DNA of 64,000 bases from Symsagittifera roscoffensis (Eukaryota; Xenacoelomorpha; Acoela; Convolutidae). Shown piece after piece: positions 12,030-22,198 of this stretch. The stretch covers positions 51,527,858-51,591,857 of the forward strand of contig NC_087065.1 in NCBI RefSeq assembly GCF_963678635.1, read 5' to 3'. The translations under genes were made by a program, and so were the position numbers. Positions within the stretch are counted from its first letter, which is position 1, and every line of letters starts with the position of its first letter. Under the pieces are notes generated by a model. It was not told the origin of the DNA. It did no database searches and saw only the letters and a list, made by a program, of their open reading frames with translations.

Positions 12030-12930
12030 TGTAAAACTTGCATCGGAAGAAATTTAACCGAGCTGTAACAAAGCGGAAAATACCACAGCAGGAAAAACCG
12101 AAAGGGATAAAAATAACAAGACGTAAGACTTATAAATTGTTACAAATCCTCTTCACTCTCAAAACACACACACACAAAAATTAATTTTCTCGTCAATGAA
12201 ACAAATTGAGGCCACTAAGCCGATATAACTAACGCCGAAACCTATTGCGCCAAAAAAATGGAAAACTAAAAAACCAACAAAAAAACTAAACGAAAACTTA
12301 AGACTGATAAAAATTATTCTTCGCTTGTCAAAAGACGCAAAACGAGGCCCTTTAGCCGGTATAAAACAAGATACAAATTTGTAAAGCCGAAAAAATGCAG
12401 CCAAGATAAATTAATTTGAATTATATTTTCTATTAAAATTTTAACATGTGAAATTCAGTGAGCGTAAAAGTATCTCCTGAAATGTTACAAAATAAGGTCA
12501 CTAAACCGATAAAAATATAACCTGAAATCAATTGGGCAGACATTAAAGCTTTAGCGAAAAAAAAACAAAAGAATATACGAAGTCAAGAAGTTACAAACAG
12601 CAGAAGTAAATCAAAACACTAAAAACAACTACAATATAAAATGCGTAACAAATATATGATCTAGCAAAAACAATAAAACAAATACACGATCTGGCAATTA
12701 AACCAAAAAGTCATAGGCAGACAAATAATACGCCGACATTTTTATGAAATGAAACAAAACGTGGTAATGCAAAGATGAAAACGTCACAAGCAGCAAAACA
12801 TCTCAATTTAGCTTTCATTTTTTGACAAATTGACAACTTTCTCATCCTGCTCAAATAAAATACAGTTGACATAACAAGCGGACAAAAAGCTACTCTGCCG
12901 GAAGTTTGCTGATGCTTTTATTTCATACAT
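12030..12930. repeat. A-rich degenerate repeat region
   Basis: The plus strand is very A-rich and repeats loosely similar words about 300 bp apart, such as 'AGG(C/T)CACTAA(G/A)CCGATA' at about 12205 and 12495. Related words occur at 53200-53400 ('GGGCCACTAAATC') and the texture recurs at 58000-58620. It may be an old interspersed repeat, but the family is undefined and the evidence is weak. Confidence 0.25.
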
Positions 12931-13589
12931 TACTGCCTTCTCATTTTAAATCAAACTGAAACAAATAGTTTGCATTCCAACTTTTTAAGGCTTTTCATCA
13001 GTCGACTTTAGTTTCAGGGCTAGCAATTTTTGATTTCGTTAACGTTTCAAGATCAGTTACTTTGGCGGTGATCTGGATTCCATAGACAATTTCATATTAA
13101 TACTTTTATAATGTGTATTGAATACTAAAATGCTTTAATGTCAAATCTATTGGATTTGAAAGGTGCATGAGTGAAAAGTAACCGTTAAAAACAACTTTTA
13201 AAACAGCAAAACAATTTTGCCCTTGAAGCAAACGACTACGGATTCCACAGTTTTACAGTAAACTGCACAATTGAGGAGCGCTAGTTTATTCATTTTCAAT
13301 TAAAAATCGCGGAACGCAGCAAAAATATCGGTTTTCAGTGACAAACTGAAGAACCCAGAGATATAAATAACACATTTTAGGGAAAATACTGCGGAGGCCC
13401 AGACAATCGCATTTCTTTTTAGATTCTCTTCACAAAAAAATTGTTGTCACTCTCTGTAGGCATAATTTGTTATTGTTCCGATTTTGGAAAAAGTTGAAGA
13501 ATATACAAGCTCGGGGTGTTTTTTTTCCAGTTCAAACCGAATTCCAAAAAATGGATCTACGAGGGTCCGCCGGGTTTGAACACCGCCTT

Positions 13590-13768
13590 TTCAACCTGAC
13601 GCAAGACAAGCTAGTTGGTCTTATTAATTGCAAACGACACGAAGTATATTATCAGTCTAAAATTCTAGTGGTGTATCACAATTGTACCGCTAGAATTTTA
13701 GACTGATAATATACTTTGAGTCGTTTGGAATTAGTAAGACCAACTAGCTTGTCTTGCGTCAGGTTGAA
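13590..13768. repeat. Near-perfect inverted repeat (hairpin) in the gene A intron
   Basis: The left arm 13590-13670 (TTCAACCTGACGCAAGACAA...) and right arm 13688-13768 (...TTGTCTTGCGTCAGGTTGAA) are reverse complements with only a few mismatches, around a short loop near 13679. It follows a diverged Helentron-like 5' end at about 13473 (TTGTTCCGATTTTGG, then GCTCGGGGTG and a T-run). The recurrence of GCGTCAGGTTG just downstream suggests local duplication. Confidence 0.75.
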
Positions 13769-14680
13769 GACAAAATAAATCACCTTGTTTTGCGTCAGGT
13801 TGCCTTGCTTCAGGTTGTCCCAAGAAATTAAGTGTAATTAGCTGGACTCAAAATTGTTCGATTTTTTGCTTCAGTGAGGTCAATTAAAGTGCCAAATAAG
13901 TTCGCTCAAATGAGGCAAGATAGCTACGTTCGAGAAAAATCTTTCAACTGCTGACCGGTCTCATTGGTTTAGTAAAAGCTGTATCTGCTGAAATATAGTG
14001 TAATTTGGGACCCCTCTCTCATACATGGCTTTTAATGGGACCCATCTATTACACATGTACCTTCATTGTTTTTCAATCTTTCCTTGCAAAAACTATTGAA
14101 GGCCAGTTGAAGGGCAGTCGGAACAATGCTGGCCCTGTCCTTATACAAGCATTCTTTTTTAATTTTTTTTTAAAGAAAATCACATTTTTATTTTTTTTAT
14201 TTCTTACTCCGATCATTTTTATTTTGTTTCTGGACTATTTTCACTTCTAACAGCAGCAACGTGCAAAATTTGGTAAGTGAATATCCTTTCGAGACCTGGA
14301 AAGCTTTCTCGCGCTCGTATTACTTGAGATTAGTAGTGTTTAATTTGTTTGAAAAACGACTCATTCTTATTTTCGCCAAAATAGGCACATTTTAATTTGT
14401 CTCGCGAATTGATTCAAATTAATTTCATCTGATTTTAAAATTTTTTGGCCGTTATTATATTTTCGGTTCTCAGAAGTTTTTTCAAGTGCGCAGAGATGAC
14501 TTTGCCCTGCAACGGTAAAATTCGAGGATTCTAGAAAAATTATAGGTTCTTTCAATTCTAAAACTTCAGGGTCACTCTGTTTTATTTCGCAAAGTGAAAA
14601 TCCAAATTTAAATCACTCTAAGACCAAAATATCGATATCAAGGATTCGAAAGGGATTCCAGTGCTTGTTTTGTGTTTTAG

Positions 14681-14781
14681 GGAGGTTTTTCTCTTCGTCC
14701 TGCTTTTCTTCATCTTACCTTGCATCGGATGTGTCACTTGCGTAGGTCTCGTTGTGGTGGTTGCCTACTGCCTGACCAAAA
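14681..14781 (+). CDS. Gene A transmembrane exon
   Basis: A good acceptor (TTGTTTTGTGTTTTAG) precedes 101 nt of open frame, and a GTATGC donor follows. The exon codes for one hydrophobic helix with cysteines near its middle and end, beginning EVFLFVLLFFILPCIGC and ending YCLTK. It aligns base for base in length with the gene B exon at 46072-46172. The leading single G completes the codon left open by the cysteine-rich exons (TA C-CA or C-CA-TG), and the trailing A completes the first tail codon. It would anchor the cysteine-rich domain in the membrane with the tail in the cytoplasm. Confidence 0.8.
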
Positions 14782-15021
14782 GTATGCTACTGCTACTGCA
14801 AACTATCTTTACTAATTCTATCAAACTAATTATCAATCTATCAAACTAATTATCGCAACCAAAACCCCTTCCGCTTCCAAAATACGCTCCAGGAACAATA
14901 GCTTAACTCTCGCAACCTAGCCTCCTTCTTCCCATTCTCATTAAATTGTAATTTTTTCATAGAACCACGATTAGTGTCTAATCAGGACAAAAAACTTGTA
15001 TTGGACACTGAAAAAATTCAG

Positions 15022-15299
15022 GAAACTCAGCGTCCAGCACTGGCATAGTCGTTCACTACAGTGCTGCTGGCGCTGCTGGCGGCACTGCTGCTTACCCTGT
15101 GTATGCTCAATCTCCACCCGCATACCCAGCTGCTCAACCGAGCTATGGGGCCCGTCAAGACTATCAGCCCCAACAACAAAATCAGCAGCAGCAACAACAA
15201 CAAGAACAGAACGAAGCGCCTCCTCCCAATACAAAAGGAAATGGTCCCCAAGCGAATTATGGATTCGTTGCCAACAAAAACAGAGTTGAAAATAACTGA
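15022..15299 (+). CDS. Gene A last exon: Pro/Tyr/Gln-rich cytoplasmic tail
   Basis: After a rather weak acceptor (AAAAAATTCAG) the frame set by the transmembrane exon stays open to TGA at 15297-15299, giving about 92 residues. Visible parts: NSASS, then AAGAAGGTAAYPVYAQ, a PPAY motif (WW-domain ligand type), repeated Ala/Pro/Tyr words, a tract of seven Gln, EAPPPN and a short end KNRVENN. The gene B tail is nearly identical except for its huge Gln tract and an earlier stop. PPxY tails in Shisa, WBP1 and similar membrane proteins bind NEDD4-type ligases, so a trafficking or turnover role is a reasonable inference. Confidence 0.8.
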
Positions 15300-16304
15300 T
15301 ACATGGTGAAAAGAAAAGCATGCTGATGGATTGGTTTTGTAAACTATGCTTAAATGTCAAAGTATATAGTATTAAACTTTGTAAATCGCAGAAACATTGC
15401 TGAAAACTTTTTATGGCTGTGGACAGAATTAAACAAAAAATTACGTTTTTGCTTTGTAGTCCCTATAGTCACTGAGACTAAACTGAACAATATTTGCAAA
15501 AAACTGAAATCATTCTTTTTTCATATCTGACCCACAGATCAACCTATCTGACATATTCCCTAAAAAAGCATCAAAGTCTAGATTCACAAACTTGAACAGT
15601 TATTCCTTGCACTGTAAAACTTAAGATACACAAAATTGAACAGTGCAAGTTTTTCTTGCACTGTAAAGCCTAATCAACAAACTAAAATCAGCAATAAGCT
15701 TTATTTTTTTGTTAAACACTTTTTAAAATTGACTTTAAATTTGCGTCTTAAAGTTAAAGTTTTCATACCGTAGTTTTCATAGATTTAAAAATTCATACCG
15801 TTGGTACCACTTACAATATTGAATATGATGAAAAAATGGCTTTGTCAAAAAACTGAACAAACTGATGGTCTTTGTAACCAAATATTGATTCAATTATAAA
15901 ATACAAATCAAGTTCGTTTCCTCTCACCAGAATTAGTGTGGCGCAAGTTTTTTCTCGAAATTCTTAACCAAACTTTTGCCTCAAAAAGCTCTCAATTTGT
16001 TTTTTCATTGATAAAAATACGCTAAAACTACCAACTAATTGATGAAAAGGTTAAATCAAAAGAAACCTCTTACACAAACCAACACAAAGTTTTGGTTGAG
16101 AATTTTGGGGAAAAATTCCAACATAATAATTCTGGTAAAATTTTAAGCATTTTTTCTCTTCAGTTTTTTTCTACTCTTGACCCAGTTTTAGAAAAAATGC
16201 GTTTAAAGTTCTCAATGTGGTTTGCTATGTCTTGTTTATTTATATCATCACTGTATTGAATAAAATCTCAACAGAAATTGTCAATAAGTTTGATCTTAAA
16301 ACAG
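15300..16304 (+). other. Gene A 3' untranslated or downstream flank
   Basis: No further gene. This flank aligns with the flank of gene B (47160-48104) over nearly its full length, with shared words such as CTGATACATGGTGAAAA, ACAGTCCCTATAGT-type and TTGTCAATAAGTTTGATC. The shared AATAAA lies at 16259-16264 (A) and 48059-48064 (B). Confidence 0.75.
16259..16264 (+). promoter_or_regulatory. Candidate polyadenylation signal of gene A
   Basis: AATAAA in CTGTATTGAATAAAATCTCA. The same word stands in the same context in duplicon B at 48059-48064. It lies about 960 bp after the stop codon. Confidence 0.45.
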
Positions 16305-18022
16305 CATTACGAGGCCAAACTGTGCATTCTCTGCATTGTAAGCGGAATCCGCAACAGGTAAAAATCAGATTTGTGGCGGAACCCGCAACATTGCTACTTT
16401 TCTTTGATCTTCTATGCTGTTTTGGATTCCACAAAAAATACCTAAATCATTGTACCGCTCAAATTCGCTCGAAAAATAGGCGAATTTTCGGAATCCGCAA
16501 CTGTGTTTGCGGAATCCAGAACAGTTTGTGGAATCCACAAACAAATGATAAAACATTTGTATCGTCAAATTGAGCTGTTGCCGAATCCGCAACTGTAAGT
16601 GGAATCCGCAAATTCTAAGTGCAATCCGCAAATTGTAAGTGGATTCCGAATTCTGTTTGCGGAGTCCCTTTACATATATTTATATGTGTAGTAGCCTTTA
16701 AAATTGTATCTTTTAAATACATGATTTGATTTCACAAAAATAAAAATTTACTAGAATAGAAAATTACTAGAATAGTTCAGTATTTGGGATCGATGAAATC
16801 CCAAATACTGAACCAATTCGACGATTTACTATGCGTTGGGTTTCTAATAACTCTCAAGTTATTTACTACAAATAATGGATATATTCCATATTTATTTCAC
16901 ATCATTCCAGTTTTTGGGATTGCAACAATCCCAAATACTGACCAGTATTTGGGATCAATAGAATCCCAAATACTGAACTAATTTGACGATTTGCTATGCG
17001 TTGGGTTTCTAATCACTCTCAACCTAATGACTCCAAATAATGGATATATTCCATATTTAATCCACATTATTCCAATTTTTGGGATTGCATCAATCCCAAA
17101 TACTGACCAGTATTTGGGATCGATGGAATCCCAAATACTGAACTAATTTGACGATTTGCTATGCGTTGGGTTTCTAATCACTCTCAACCTAATGACTCCA
17201 AATAATGGTTACATTCCATATTTATTCCTTATTATTCCAGTTTTTGGGATTTCATCAATCCCAAATACTGACCAGTATTTGGGATCGATGGAATCCCAAA
17301 TACTGACTAATTTGGCGATATGCTGTGTGTTGTGTTTCCATACACTCTCAACCCAATGACTACAGTTACTGCAATTATTCGGCGTTATGCTTCCAAAATC
17401 AGTTTTTGTGATTAACGCAATCCCAAATACTGACCTAATTTGTCGATGTGCTGTGTTTTCCAGACACTCTCAACTCAATGACTCCAAATATTGAAATTGT
17501 TCGGTGTTGTGTTTCCAAAATACAAAAAGATGACATCCGCCGATTTAGGTATCCAAAGTTTAAAGATTTGTGCGTGAATTCCCCTTACAATGGTTAAGTC
17601 TTTGCTCTTGAAATCCGCATTGCTAGAGATAAAAATTCCAGCTCAGCTTTTAATTGTTCATATGCAAGTTCAGTATTGAACAAAATTCGGAATCCACTTG
17701 CAGTTTGCGGAATCCACTTACATTTGCGGATTCCGCTTACAATTTGCGGAATCCATTTACAGTTGCGGAATCCCGATTACAATTTGCGGAATCCACTTAC
17801 AGTTGCGGAATCCAGAACAACTAGCTATATTTGCTTGTTGCGGAATCCGCAACAAAAAAAATGTGCCGACAAAATTTACATTACAGGTATATGTATGCGG
17901 ATTCCACTGAAATTTTGTTTGTGGAATCCACTTATATTTTGGAACATATTTTAAAGCTTATCTCTGAAACATACAGACACAAAATTGTGCTCCTATCCCT
18001 TGCACAGTTTGGCCTCGTAATG
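16305..18022. mobile_element. Non-autonomous DNA element with terminal inverted repeats (copy 1)
   Basis: The ends are inverted copies of CATTACGAGGCCAAACTGTG. Subterminal zones (16330-16670 and 17680-17940) hold many copies of a GCGGAATCC word in both orientations, spaced about 18-20 bp. The centre (16780-17480) is a tandem repeat of about 165 bp. Duplicon B holds the unoccupied site (AAAACAG joined to ACATTTTT near 48104), fixing both borders. A 2-bp AG target duplication is possible but not certain. No transposase frame is present. A second copy is at 42120-43482. The superfamily is not assigned. Confidence 0.82.
16780..17480 (+). repeat. Tandem repeat of about 165 bp inside the TIR element
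   Basis: Units recur at about 16810, 16974, 17138, 17303 and 17430. Each carries GACGATTTGCTATGCGTTGG, CACTCTCAAC.TAATGACTCC and a palindromic block TTTGGGATTG...CAATCCCAAATACTGA. The last units are more diverged. Copy 2 (42600-43030) has a related, shorter series. Confidence 0.8.
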
Positions 18023-18061
18023 AGTTTTTTTTCAACTTCAAAATCCAAATTTACATTTAAC

Positions 18062-19640
18062 AGAAATGCTGTCAGAGAGTCCCAAGAACAATTTCAGAGA
18101 GTCCCTAGAGATACTGTCAGAGAGTCCCTAGAACAATTTTAGGAAGCTTTAACCAAAATAGTTTTACAATAATGTGAAAAATCCGCCGGAAAGCACGAGT
18201 CTATTACAGACATTTTAATATGTTTTTTGAAAAGCTCAGACATTCAAACAAAGCTATTGACGGAAATCTAACAACCATAGGATGCATTGAACAGCACTCA
18301 TAGACAAAAAATGGTATTACGACTACATGAAGATGACATAGTTTTAAACAGTTTTAAATTCAACAGAATTTCTGCACATAAGTCTCATATTGATTTTAAT
18401 ATCAAAAGAGAACCAAAGCTGAAAGATGAACAAAACCACAACTACATGTAGTGTGGCGTTTTTTTACCAAAGAACATTTATTATTTTGCCCGGCAAACGA
18501 TTCAAAATGTACAGCTTGGAAAAACCAAGGCCACCATATCCGATTTTGTAAAAATTGTCATAGCATGTAAATTTTGTTAATACCCAAAATGTAGATAACA
18601 CAGATCTGATTTATCTTTCGGATCAACCGTATTTGTACAGCCACTGTGTAAGAAGAGAGTTTTGATTGGTGATCATCGCATGGTCAGATTCTGTATTAAG
18701 TGCAACTACAATTTTTGATAACGATTGAAAACAACTTGAAAAATTCAGCTAGCAAAAGAGGAACGTTCTTCACAAATTGAAACTACGCGACTCCAAACTA
18801 AAATATTTATCTAGTGGATCAAACAAAAAAGATTTGTAATGCGTTATCACCGACAATGCCATCAACATCACAGGCAAATTAAATATCCCCATATTTAGAA
18901 ACAGATGGTCCCACGAAGAATGTCACTGTTTTCTTATCAATGGCCACTAGAGAAAGATCCTTGGAAGCAACAATTTGCCAATAACGGGAACTGAGCTAAC
19001 AGAGAAACAATTCCCGCACTTCCAGATCTAACAGACCAGTAAGTCTAAAAATTTTATTGCTACCGACAAAAATAACTAGAAAAAGATTTTGTATTCAAGA
19101 CTGTTAAGCAATATTCCTTCGGATTGGAAAAATTAAAAACCATACAAAAACTAAACAATTCCACAATTCACTGAAACCAGTCAAGTTAAAGGGTACACAA
19201 TTCCTTCCACTTATCGGACGCAGTGAAAACCAAATTAAATCAACTTAAATCCGAAGGATACATTAAGAACTAGAAAACTGCGATGAAGATAGATTCAGCA
19301 GCCCAATCGTTATCACTTGTAAAACAGATAAATCTTTGAAATTAGCATAAAATTTAAAGTTCATCAACAATCAGATTTCTAAGAAGAAATATCACTTGCC
19401 AAAAATACATGAATTAGTATAAAAAGTGATAAAACATCGTGATTAGTAAAAAACATGAAAAAGAGAAAAGTAAAAACGTTATCACCTATTTCATGTATGT
19501 TTGGGATGTGTTATTTGTTCTTTTATATCTGCTTCTTGACGAACTTTGAATATAATGCCAACTTCAGCCACTTGTCTGTAGTGCAAATGATAACGAGTAA
19601 GCTGATGAATGTATCTTCATCGCAATTTTCTAACTCCTAA
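18062..19640 (+). pseudogene. Degenerate Ty3/gypsy-like gag-pol remnant (copy 1)
   Basis: Broken frames show a gag C-terminal part (about 18070-18320), a zinc-knuckle-like stretch (about 18488-18560: cysteines, then GHHIRFCKNC), and the start of a reverse transcriptase domain. In the latter 'SSPIVITCKTDKSLKLA' and 'KKKYHLPKIHELV' are readable at about 19295-19425. Stops and frameshifts are frequent. From 18665 it aligns with 28060-28985. It begins where homology between duplicons A and B ends (about 18062), so it inserted after the duplication or replaced the flank. No LTR was identified. Confidence 0.7.
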
Positions 19641-20260
19641 TGTGTTCTTCGGATTTAAGTTGATTTAATTCGGTTTTCACTTTTTACTTTTCTAATTCAC
19701 TTTTTAATGTTTCAGCTCACTTCTCTTTTCTTTTTATCATTAATAAATTTTGAAAAGTTCTGATGATGCTGAGATTCTATCGTCTCTTAAAATTTGCTCT
19801 TCTTTTGTTTTAGCTGCAAAAACCTTATATTTTGAGGCTTATTTAAATTTTGTGAAACTCTAAAATGAAAACGACGTCTGATACATTGTTTTACGTTAAA
19901 AATTTTCTTACAAATACAATGGTTCTAGCGTGTAGTAATCACAAAAAATATCAAAACTAGCATACATTGATTTGTGAATGTGATAGTAGGCTAACCGCCA
20001 CATTACTACGGTATTTTGCGCACTGTTTTCCCGGGTTGACCTTCATAGACGAAAAAGGCTATTCATACAATTCCATAAACTAAGTCTTTTTAAAATTACT
20101 ATTCATAAAAATTTAATACAAAAATGGTGCCATCGAATTTTTGAAGAATTTTTTCTCGTTTTGGCATAAAATTCGGTGTGTAGTCCTAAATTAAAAAAAA
20201 AACAAAAACTTTTTATCAAAGAAAATGCTAATCATACAATTTCTATATATGAAAAATCAC

Positions 20261-20660
20261 TTCAATGTTTCTAAATTAGTATGCTATTGTTTTGCTCAAT
20301 TGAAAAAATTCCATTTTACGGGTTTGCGTAAGTTTTGTTTGAAGAAAAACGTAACAAAGCTAAATTCAAGATAATATTCCGGGTTGATCAAAAATGCTAA
20401 TGATGCAATTTTCAAATATGGAAAAAAACTAATCGTATACCTTTCATGCAATTTTCTGTACTTAAGGAATTGCATGAAAAGTGTATTATTAGCATTTTTC
20501 CATCTATGAAAATTGCATGATTAGCATTTTTGATCAACCCGGGTTATTATCTTGAACTTAGCTTTGTAACGTTTTTCTTCAAACGAAGCTTACACAAACC
20601 CGTAAAATGGAGTATTTCCAATTGAGCAAAAAAATAGAATACTAATCTGGAAACATTGAA
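20261..20660. repeat. Large inverted repeat (foldback element)
   Basis: The left arm runs from TTCAATGTTTC and the right arm ends GAAACATTGAA. Inner arm words TTACGGGTTTGCGTAAG and GGTTGATCAAAAATGCTAAT have reverse complements on the other side, meeting near 20460. Each arm is about 190 bp. No coding capacity. Confidence 0.75.
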
Positions 20661-20671
20661 GATAAATTAGT

Positions 20672-20775
20672 AGTGTGACACACTGAATATGCGTTTATAT
20701 ACATACGTTGAGAAAATAAATTGGAAGTGTGACACACTGAATATGCGTTTATATACATACGTTTAGAAAATTAGT
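20672..20775 (+). repeat. Direct duplication of about 57 bp
   Basis: AGTGTGACACACTGAATATG followed by CGTTTATATACATACGTT occurs twice, side by side, with almost no change. It directly follows the foldback element. Confidence 0.85.
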
Positions 20776-21179
20776 TGGTTTGTGCAAGTAGTGGGTTGTG
20801 CAAGGTGTTTTTTCAAAAAAAAAGCTACCTGGAATCAAAAAAATTTCTTATCTTGATTCAAACCATTCAGGCAAAGACAGCCTTGTTTGTTAAAGCTGTT
20901 CGAAAACTAAAATGTTAAAGTCTACGATTTGAGCATAGTTTTGGTTTTATGTTTCACTGGTTTTTACAAACGCTCACTGAATGACGATGAATACCTGCAA
21001 AATACGGGGTAGCGATGGATCACAGTTCAAAGAAAGTACCGAGATTAGAGAAGTATTCATTTTCTCATAACATTCTGAATTTTCACAAAGAATTGAAATT
21101 ATTAACGCTTATATTAGGCAAGCGATATTTCAAAACCTTATTCGACTCTTACAAGAATTATGGGTCCACGTGAACACCC

Positions 21180-21290
21180 CCTCCCCTTACTAAGCAGCTT
21201 AGGGGGAGGATGTTACCTTGGGGTTGAGAAATGTGCGGGGAGAGGGAGAATGGGGGAATGTTAAATTGACGCGTTTTCCCAGGCCGAGGT
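21180..21290 (+). repeat. C-rich then G-rich low-complexity stretch
   Basis: CCCCCTCCCC is followed within 40 bp by GGGGGAGGATG and a G-rich run (GGGGAGAGGGAGAATGGGGG). The two parts are partly complementary. A similar pair is at 31195-31630. The runs of three or more G fit a G-quadruplex-prone strand. Confidence 0.5.
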
Positions 21291-22185
21291 CCGCGACTAT
21301 TTTTTCGAATTTGTCGGTGGCGTAAATGTTAATTCTGCGACCGAAAATCGGTCGTCTGGACAGGGTTTTAAGTCGCGGAAAAAAACTCTGGAATTACCGT
21401 ATTTCGGTCGCGATGGTTGAAAAATGAGTCGAGGCGGTTAAAAAATTAGCCGCGACGATCGAAAAATTAGTCGCGGCGAGCGAAAAACTAATCGCGGCAG
21501 TCAAAAAATTAGTCGCGGCTTGTTCGAAAATTAAGTCGCAGCGGTCGAAATTTAGTCGCGATCGCAAAGTTAGCCACGGCATTGTCGAACAATAAGTCGC
21601 AGCTTTTCGACCGCCGTGACTAATTTTTCTCCCGCCGCGACAAACTTTTTGACTGCCACGATTATTATTTTGCCGCTGTGACTAAGTTTTCGACAGCTGC
21701 GACTAATTTTTTGTAAGGCGCGGTTTAATTTTTCTAGTGCCGCGACGACAAATTTTTTGACTACCACGGCTTACTTTTTGACCGCTGTGAGAAAATTTTG
21801 GACCATGCCGCGACTAATTTTTCGACTGCCGCGACTATTTTTTTGACAGCCGCGATTAATTTTTTGACAGCCACGACAAATTTTTTGACCGCCGCGACTA
21901 CTTTTTTGACCGCGGCAAGTAATTTTTCGACCAATGCGACTAGTTTTTCGACCATTGCAATTAATTTTTCGACCAGCGCGACTACATTTTTTTGGTCGCA
22001 CCGGTCGCAGTTAATTTTCCTTTGGTCGCGCCGGTCGCGGTTAACTTTTCTCCAGTTGCACCGGCCGCAACGTCTGGAAATGCCGAATTTTGTTAGCGGC
22101 GGTCTGAAAATATCCAATTTCGGTCGCGTCAGTCTGGAAATACAAAAACTTGATTGCGACCGTCTGATCATAAAACCACAACCTC
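21290..22185. repeat. GC-rich minisatellite with a strand switch
   Basis: About 20-bp units of the type GCCGCGACTAATTTTTTGAC fill this interval. From 21400 to about 21585 they are written on one strand (AAAAAATTAGTCGCGGC). From about 21595 they continue on the other, so the whole is a giant inverted repeat with its switch near 21590. The 3' end runs into TCTGGAAATGCC-type units (22070-22150) that recur in each array unit downstream. The overlapping Lys/Val/Ala and Thr/Asn/Phe reading frames on both strands are products of the repeat, not genes. Confidence 0.85.
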
Positions 22186-22198
22186 GACCCGAGTTTTG

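Noticed and set aside
16217-17954. Several short frames inside the TIR element
   Set aside because: They repeat with the GCGGAATCC and 165-bp periods and are not conserved as proteins between the two copies.
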